Part shown: positions 58,651 to 64,000 of the stretch, piece by piece
Layout of the letters: every line of letters begins with the position of its first letter
Position numbering within the stretch: the first letter of the stretch is position 1
NCBI GenBank assembly: GCA_902774395.1
Contig: CACYIK010000005.1
Location: 62,001 to 126,000 of the forward strand
Reading direction: 5' to 3'
DNA: 64,000 nucleotides
Source of the DNA: an uncultured Bacteroidota bacterium
GTDB taxonomy: Bacteria; Bacteroidota; Bacteroidia; Bacteroidales; P3
Position numbers and translations under genes: made by a program
Notes under the pieces: generated by a model
Seen by the model: the letters and a program-made list of their open reading frames with translations, nothing else
Told to the model about the DNA's origin: nothing
Database searches by the model: none

Positions 58651-59493
58651 CTACCACTGTTGTTGGTTGAACCAAGTCTGGTAGTCGGGGAGGCTGTCGG
58701 GGTTGATGTCGACGGGGAGGAAGTCTTGCTGTAGGGGAACGGGGTAGTCGTTCTCTAACCCCTCTTCTTGCTTTTCGATGAACTCTAGAACCTCTTCCAT
58801 GGTGACATGCATCAACACCATGTTGATGGAATTGTAATAGCGTGTCACTTCGGCCATATACTTGCAGTGGGTGGCTCGTGTACGGAGTTCTTTCGTTTTT
58901 AAATGGAGTTCTTTGCTAAGAAGTACCTTTGAAAACTGTGTTTTCCCAGTATACGCCTCAGGATTATCTTTAACCATCTCCCAGAGATTGGCCATGCTTT
59001 TGGCAAAATCCATATAGTCGTCGGTTATGTATCTCATCGAGTTGAAGCATATTCCCACGTTGTCGATGAACATGAAATTGCCCATGTTCTTCCAAGTCTC
59101 GATGGAGTTAGAGAAGATTTGCTCCGTGGTTTTGTCGTAGGTGAGGACGGGGCAGGACATTACATTCTGGATTGACATGACCATCTCGGCGTATTCGGGG
59201 GCGTCGACGGAATCCTCCGGGATTTGGAGAAGCATGGTGGCCAGGGTGTCGCGCCTGTGCAGGCTTTCAGATATGAGGTCGAGCCTTTGGGCAAATCTTT
59301 CCACGTTGCCCATGACCATCAGGGCCGTTAACTCGCGTTCCTCTTTCTGCTTTTGCTGCGACAACCACTGGCTGGTGCCGAAGGTGAGGAGGATGGAGAG
59401 GGTGGTGCCCAGAAAGGTGAAGATAAGGTTCTTCCAGAGTTTGCCGGAACTGTTGACAGGCTGGACATCGGGAGGAGAGGGTAGGTTTTCCAT
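58651..59493 (-). CDS. Hypothetical single-pass membrane protein
   Basis: A 280-residue protein without a recognised family. A short cytoplasmic N-terminus is followed by one helix (residues about 22-44, LIFTFLGTTLSILLTFG). Then comes a charged coiled-coil-like segment WLSQQKQKEERELTALMVMGN and a long helical domain. The layout resembles Bacteroidota DUF6090-type membrane proteins, but this is a loose resemblance. Codon use is slightly more AT-rich than in its neighbours, which could mean later arrival. It ends NQQQW before a strong terminator. Confidence 0.68.
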   Translation of the reverse strand: MENLPSPPDVQPVNSSGKLWKNLIFTFLGTTLSILLTFGTSQWLSQQKQKEERELTALMVMGNVERFAQRLDLISESLHRRDTLATMLLQIPEDSVDAPEYAEMVMSIQNVMSCPVLTYDKTTEQIFSNSIETWKNMGNFMFIDNVGICFNSMRYITDDYMDFAKSMANLWEMVKDNPEAYTGKTQFSKVLLSKELHLKTKELRTRATHCKYMAEVTRYYNSINMVLMHVTMEEVLEFIEKQEEGLENDYPVPLQQDFLPVDINPDSLPDYQTWFNQQQW

Positions 59494-59522
59494 AGGTATG
59501 GTTTTAGTGGTTAATAATTAAA

Positions 59523-59561
59523 GTTAAAGGTTTAAGGGGCATCACCCCTTAAACCTTTAAC
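59523..59561. terminator. 17-bp perfect inverted repeat after ackA
   Basis: 59523-59539 and 59545-59561 pair perfectly around the loop CATCA. The stem contains two phased TTAAA blocks. Little of a T-run follows, so it may stabilise the ackA 3' end as much as terminate. Confidence 0.75.
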
Positions 59562-59577
59562 TGAAAATGGTATTATG

Positions 59578-60774
<1,197 letters not shown>

Positions 60775-60834
60775 TTTATTGTAAGTATTTGATTTTATTA
60801 TTTATAATATACTTTTCGTTTGTTATTGAATGGT

Positions 60835-60842
60835 CAAAGATA
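60835..60842 (-). promoter_or_regulatory. -7 box for ackA
   Basis: On the minus strand TATCTTTG matches the TAnnTTTG consensus, 61 bp before the ackA start. Confidence 0.65.
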
Positions 60843-60869
60843 CAAAAAAAAAATGAAATGCAAATTTTT

Positions 60870-61490
60870 TTAACATTTCATTATTTCGGCGGAGCCGGTG
60901 ACGAGATATTGCCGGCCAGAGGGAATCTCTTTGCAGAGCCAGCGGGTGCGGCGTTTCTCGAGGGTCTCGAAGAGTTGGTCGGGCTTGCGTTTCAGGCGGA
61001 AACGGTCGCCAACGGCAAGTTGGTCGAGGGTGATGCTGTCGGGGTCGTAGTTGGCATCATAATGGTGCAGGAGGGCTTCGATTTCCTTGCCGACGGGGTG
61101 GGAGAGGGGTATGCGGCGCGTGTATTTCTTCAGCAACGGCTGGAGTTCGGGAGGGAAGAGGTCGGCGTGGGCGATGAGCAACTGGCGGTACTCCTCCTGC
61201 CATTCGTGGCCATGTGGCTGCATGTCCTTGTATTTCTGGTGGGTTTCGAGGTGGGCGGCTTCGTGGAGGAGGACCCAGAGGAAGAAGTAGGGGTTGAGGT
61301 CGCCGTTGACGCTGATTTCGTGAAAATTGTGGTCGGGAGAGGGACGGCGGTAGTCGCCGAGTTTCGACATCCGTTCCCGGGTGATGTGGAAGTGGACCTT
61401 ATAGCGGTAGAGATAGTCGTAGACCCAATCCACGGCAGCGGCAGGCAGGTGGTTGGAAAGGATGTGCCGGTATTTCTCTTCGGGTGTCAT
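60870..61490 (-). CDS. SprT-like zinc metalloprotein
   Basis: A 206-residue protein with the SprT-like metallopeptidase core. The zinc motif is LLHEAAHLETH (His76, Glu77, His80), with a further histidine in QPHGHEWQEEY. The N-terminal part HFHITRERMSKLGDYRRP matches SprT-family strands. The C-terminal 70 residues form a small beta domain with VGDRFRLKRK. The family includes DNA-protein crosslink proteases, but the substrates of bacterial members are mostly unknown. It lies 4 bp after a tiny lipoprotein gene. Confidence 0.88.
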   Translation of the reverse strand: MTPEEKYRHILSNHLPAAAVDWVYDYLYRYKVHFHITRERMSKLGDYRRPSPDHNFHEISVNGDLNPYFFLWVLLHEAAHLETHQKYKDMQPHGHEWQEEYRQLLIAHADLFPPELQPLLKKYTRRIPLSHPVGKEIEALLHHYDANYDPDSITLDQLAVGDRFRLKRKPDQLFETLEKRRTRWLCKEIPSGRQYLVTGSAEIMKC

Positions 61491-61494
61491 GCAG

Positions 61495-61623
61495 TTAGAA
61501 CGAAGGACAGTCGCAGTTGCTGCGGTTGTGGCGGTGCATGTTGACGCTGCTGCCGCAAGAGGTGAATGCTACGGCGGCGATAAGCAGCAGGGCGAAGAGG
61601 TGTAGGATGGTCTTACGTTTCAT
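61495..61623 (-). CDS. Small 42-residue lipoprotein
   Basis: A short reading frame starts MKRKTILHLFALLLIAAVA and continues FTSCGSS, a basic lipoprotein signal with the lipobox FTSC (Cys23). The mature peptide is only about 20 residues and ends NRSNCDCPSF. ATG at 61623 and stop at 61495-61497 give 42 residues. The frame lies 4 bp upstream of the SprT-like gene on the same strand, so coexpression is likely. The mature C-x-C-P-x-F tail suggests a metal- or redox-binding role, but this is only a guess. The signal and spacing make a chance frame unlikely. Confidence 0.78.
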   Translation of the reverse strand: MKRKTILHLFALLLIAAVAFTSCGSSVNMHRHNRSNCDCPSF

Positions 61624-61695
61624 ATCAAAACGTATAAACGGAGGAGAAGGGATTTTATTGTGTGATTTTTTTTCGGCGATGTGGGAAAAAAAGTG

Positions 61696-61704
61696 TATTT
61701 TTGC
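61696..61704 (+). promoter_or_regulatory. -7 box for the M1 aminopeptidase
   Basis: TATTTTTGC, 19 bp before the ATG at 61724, fits TAnnTTTG. Confidence 0.65.
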
Positions 61705-61723
61705 ATTTTATTTGTATTCAACT

Positions 61724-64000
61724 ATGAGGATGAAGAAGACTTTTTCCATTGTGATACTCTTGCTGTTGTGCGTTTTCGGCGCGCAGGGTCAGGTGCAGGA
61801 TTCGGTGAATGTGCAAGACTATGATATCACCCTCGACCTGAGTGACGGTGCGCCATTCCATGGCGAGACGGTGGTGACGCTGCAGTTGTTGCGTCCCTGT
61901 TCCAGCATCAGCCTTGATTTTATCGGCACTGTCGATTCTCTCAGGGTGAACGGTAGCACACAAGCAGTCACGCAATCAAGTTCTCAGACATTCTCCCTGT
62001 CTACTGCGGGTATTGCCGCGGGACAGCCTTTCACGGTGCACGTGTGGTATACCTGCACGGGTTATGTGGAGAGTGGCGGCTGGGGTGGCATGCATTTCGA
62101 CCAGGACATGAGCTATAACCTCGGCGTGGGCTTCGATGCCAACCCGCATGTGATGGGACGTGCCTTCTTCCCCTGCCGTGACAACTTCACCGACAAGGCC
62201 ACCTATACGTTCCGTGTGAAGACCCGTGCGGGTTGGACGGCCGAATGTGGCGGTATGCTGCAGAGTCGTGTGCTCAACGCTGACAATACCGAGAACACTG
62301 TGTGGCGTATCGAGCAGCCCACACCCACCTATCTGGTGTCGGTGAGCCAGGCGGCATGGAAACGCATCTACGACAGCATCGAGTCGGTATATGGCACCTA
62401 TCCTGTTACCTATGGCTATCTCTATCCCGACAGCACAACGGTACGGCGTGTCTTCGCCGAGCTCGACTCGGTGGTGCCCATGTACGAGCGCTGCTTTGGA
62501 CCCTATCGCTGGGGCCGCATAGGCTATATCGCCACCAACCGTGGCTCGATGGAGCACGTGAACAATATCGGTCTCGCCTATCAGGCCATGTCTACCATGG
62601 CGGAGTCGGGCCAGGCCACCATAGCCCATGAGTTGGGGCACGCGTGGTTCGGCAATCTGGTGACTTGTGAGACGGCGAAGGATATGTGGATTAACGAGGG
62701 TGGCGCATCGTTTGCCAGCGAGGTGGCCATGGAGGGAGTCAATGGACGTACATGGTCTGACGACTACTACCAGCGCAAACTCGAGTCGGTGTTGCGCACC
62801 ACGCATATCACCGACGGCGGCTACTATGCCCTCACCCCCATCTCGCATGCCCTCACCTATGGCTCGACGGTCTACGAGAAAGGGTGGATGGTGTGGCACT
62901 CGCTGCGCGGATACCTCGGCGAGGAGGTCTTCTATAACGCCCTCCAGCGTCTGATGAACTCCTGCGCCTTTGGCAATATCGACTCCTACCGTCTGCGCGA
63001 CTCGCTGAGTCTTTACACTGGTGTCGACCTCACAGACTTCTTCGACTTCCACGTCTTCTCTCCCGGCTTCGTCGACTATAGGGCTAGCTATAGCGCCAAT
63101 GGGCAGGAGGTGACGTTGAACCTGCGTCAGCAGGGTGTGGCCACCAACGCGAGGGCTCGCGGCAACCGTGTGCCGGTGACCTTCTTCAGCGCCGATGGCG
63201 GAAGCCATAAGGTGTGGACTGCCTTCGATGGGGAGGACACCACGGTGACCCTCACGCTGCCATTTGACCCCGTCTACTGTGTGCTCGACTACGACCAGGA
63301 GATTTCCGATGCCGCCACGGTGAGCACCCTCTCCCTCGAGGGTGACAACTTGTCGCTGACGGCCAATGTGTGCCATGTGAAGGGGCGTTCCACACGCCCT
63401 GCCACGGTAAATGTGGAGCACCACTGGGGCAAGCCCTATGGGACGATGCCCGCCAATGTAATCCGCACGGCCAACCGCTACTGGGTGCTGCGCGGCCAGT
63501 GGGGTCTGGAGGACGAGGTGAAGATGAACTTCCGCTTTGTGCGGACGGGCAGCAACACCTCCAAATATGCCAATCTCGACCGCGGCTTCTATGCCAGGAC
63601 GGCTTCGCGCGATTCCTTGGCGCTGCTCTACCGTGGCGGCGAGGCGGACGAATGGCATGTGGTGTCGTGGACGAAGAGTGGCAGCGCCAACGAGGGGTTC
63701 CTCGATGGCGAGAACCTCCTGCCAGGCGAATACACGCTGGCGATAGTCGACAGCACGCTGTCGGGCATCGGCGAAGTAGAGGGCTCGAAATGGGGCATCG
63801 AGATGTTCCCCAACCCGCTGCGGCGTGGTGAGCCGCTGACCGTCAAGACGGGCAGCACGGCACCCTACACGGTGTCCATTTTTGATGAGGAAGGGCGTCA
63901 GGTGTGGCTGAAAAACGGTTGCACCGATGGCCAGAAACTGAGCCCTGCTCTAGGAAAGGGAACATATTTGGTACGAATTGAAAATAATTTCATATCTTTG
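61724..64000 (+). CDS. M1-family aminopeptidase with T9SS sorting domain, 3' end missing
   Basis: The frame is open to the right edge; 759 codons are visible. The signal peptide is MRMKKTFSIVILLLLCVFGAQG. The N-terminal beta saddle (25-190) is followed by the thermolysin-like domain. GSMEH is the substrate-binding exopeptidase motif. HELGHAWFGN with His302 and His306, and Glu325 in MWINEG, form HEXXH-X18-E. A C-terminal sorting domain has begun (IEMFPNPLRRGEPL, VSIFDEEGRQVWL, KGTYLVRIENN). Together these suggest a T9SS-exported aminopeptidase that complements DPP11 and C25 in peptide breakdown. Only a few final residues can be missing. Confidence 0.92.
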   Translation, partial: MRMKKTFSIVILLLLCVFGAQGQVQDSVNVQDYDITLDLSDGAPFHGETVVTLQLLRPCSSISLDFIGTVDSLRVNGSTQAVTQSSSQTFSLSTAGIAAGQPFTVHVWYTCTGYVESGGWGGMHFDQDMSYNLGVGFDANPHVMGRAFFPCRDNFTDKATYTFRVKTRAGWTAECGGMLQSRVLNADNTENTVWRIEQPTPTYLVSVSQAAWKRIYDSIESVYGTYPVTYGYLYPDSTTVRRVFAELDSVVPMYERCFGPYRWGRIGYIATNRGSMEHVNNIGLAYQAMSTMAESGQATIAHELGHAWFGNLVTCETAKDMWINEGGASFASEVAMEGVNGRTWSDDYYQRKLESVLRTTHITDGGYYALTPISHALTYGSTVYEKGWMVWHSLRGYLGEEVFYNALQRLMNSCAFGNIDSYRLRDSLSLYTGVDLTDFFDFHVFSPGFVDYRASYSANGQEVTLNLRQQGVATNARARGNRVPVTFFSADGGSHKVWTAFDGEDTTVTLTLPFDPVYCVLDYDQEISDAATVSTLSLEGDNLSLTANVCHVKGRSTRPATVNVEHHWGKPYGTMPANVIRTANRYWVLRGQWGLEDEVKMNFRFVRTGSNTSKYANLDRGFYARTASRDSLALLYRGGEADEWHVVSWTKSGSANEGFLDGENLLPGEYTLAIVDSTLSGIGEVEGSKWGIEMFPNPLRRGEPLTVKTGSTAPYTVSIFDEEGRQVWLKNGCTDGQKLSPALGKGTYLVRIENNFISL

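Overview
The window is about 64 kb of a Bacteroidota chromosome, most likely order Bacteroidales, with GC-rich genes and AT-rich spacers. The evidence is: promoters of the Bacteroidota type (TTTG, 19-20 bp, TAnnTTTG) before several genes; type IX secretion (T9SS) C-terminal sorting domains on several large secreted proteins; a gingipain-like C25 peptidase; an S46 dipeptidyl-peptidase of DPP11 type; an SDR-type threonine dehydrogenase next to kbl; and a TIGR04134-like lipoprotein. It reads as an asaccharolytic or amino-acid-using gut or oral-type Bacteroidales. No phage, IS element or CRISPR array was seen.

Layout. 1-2.2 kb: end of lgt, gpmA, a hairpin-rich spacer, then tRNA-Ser(GCU), tRNA-Pro(UGG) and tRNA-Arg(UCU). 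2.2-3.4 kb: a membrane protein and an MNT nucleotidyltransferase followed by a remnant of its HEPN partner. 3.4-17.3 kb (+): a 2617-residue adhesin-type protein with a damaged T9SS signal, then a DPP11-like and a gingipain-like peptidase. 17.4-32.7 kb (-): tdh and kbl (threonine to glycine), an LTA-synthase-like enzyme, an MBOAT O-acyltransferase with two SGNH hydrolases, lpxD, lptC, a TPR protein, a beta-barrel, coaX and pth. 32.8-46.2 kb: a secreted YD-repeat-like protein, a C69 dipeptidase (-), cysS, a membrane protein, a porin-like barrel, a PHP phosphatase, a Nudix hydrolase (-), a 1039-residue T9SS adhesin, an SMR exporter, a TIGR04134-like lipoprotein, a deoxyhypusine-synthase homologue and a hotdog thioesterase. 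46.2-61.6 kb (-): fabD, a flippase, an Ig-like lipoprotein, a sirtuin, a PorE-like TPR/propeller/OmpA protein, a 1605-residue T9SS adhesin, ackA, a SprT-like protein and a 42-residue lipoprotein. 61.7-64 kb (+): an M1 aminopeptidase that runs off the end.

Functional picture. Secreted peptidases (C25, S46 DPP11, C69, M1) would break proteins down to di-peptides and amino acids. Threonine goes through Tdh/Kbl, and acetyl units leave through AckA. Large FN3/adhesin proteins and envelope enzymes build the cell surface.

The most unusual layer is not a gene. Degenerate short tandem repeats with fixed periods (mostly 7 bp, also 8, 9, 10 and 11 bp) sit in many spacers and also, in frame, inside conserved genes (coaX, Nudix, PHP phosphatase, flippase, LTA synthase, cysS). 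In four envelope-protein genes one array lies before the start codon and a complementary array encodes the hydrophobic core of the signal peptide. The mRNA could therefore fold into a long hairpin that encloses the start codon. Arrays of CCTAGG palindromes spaced exactly 10 bp and AACGTT palindromes spaced exactly 11 bp are also present.
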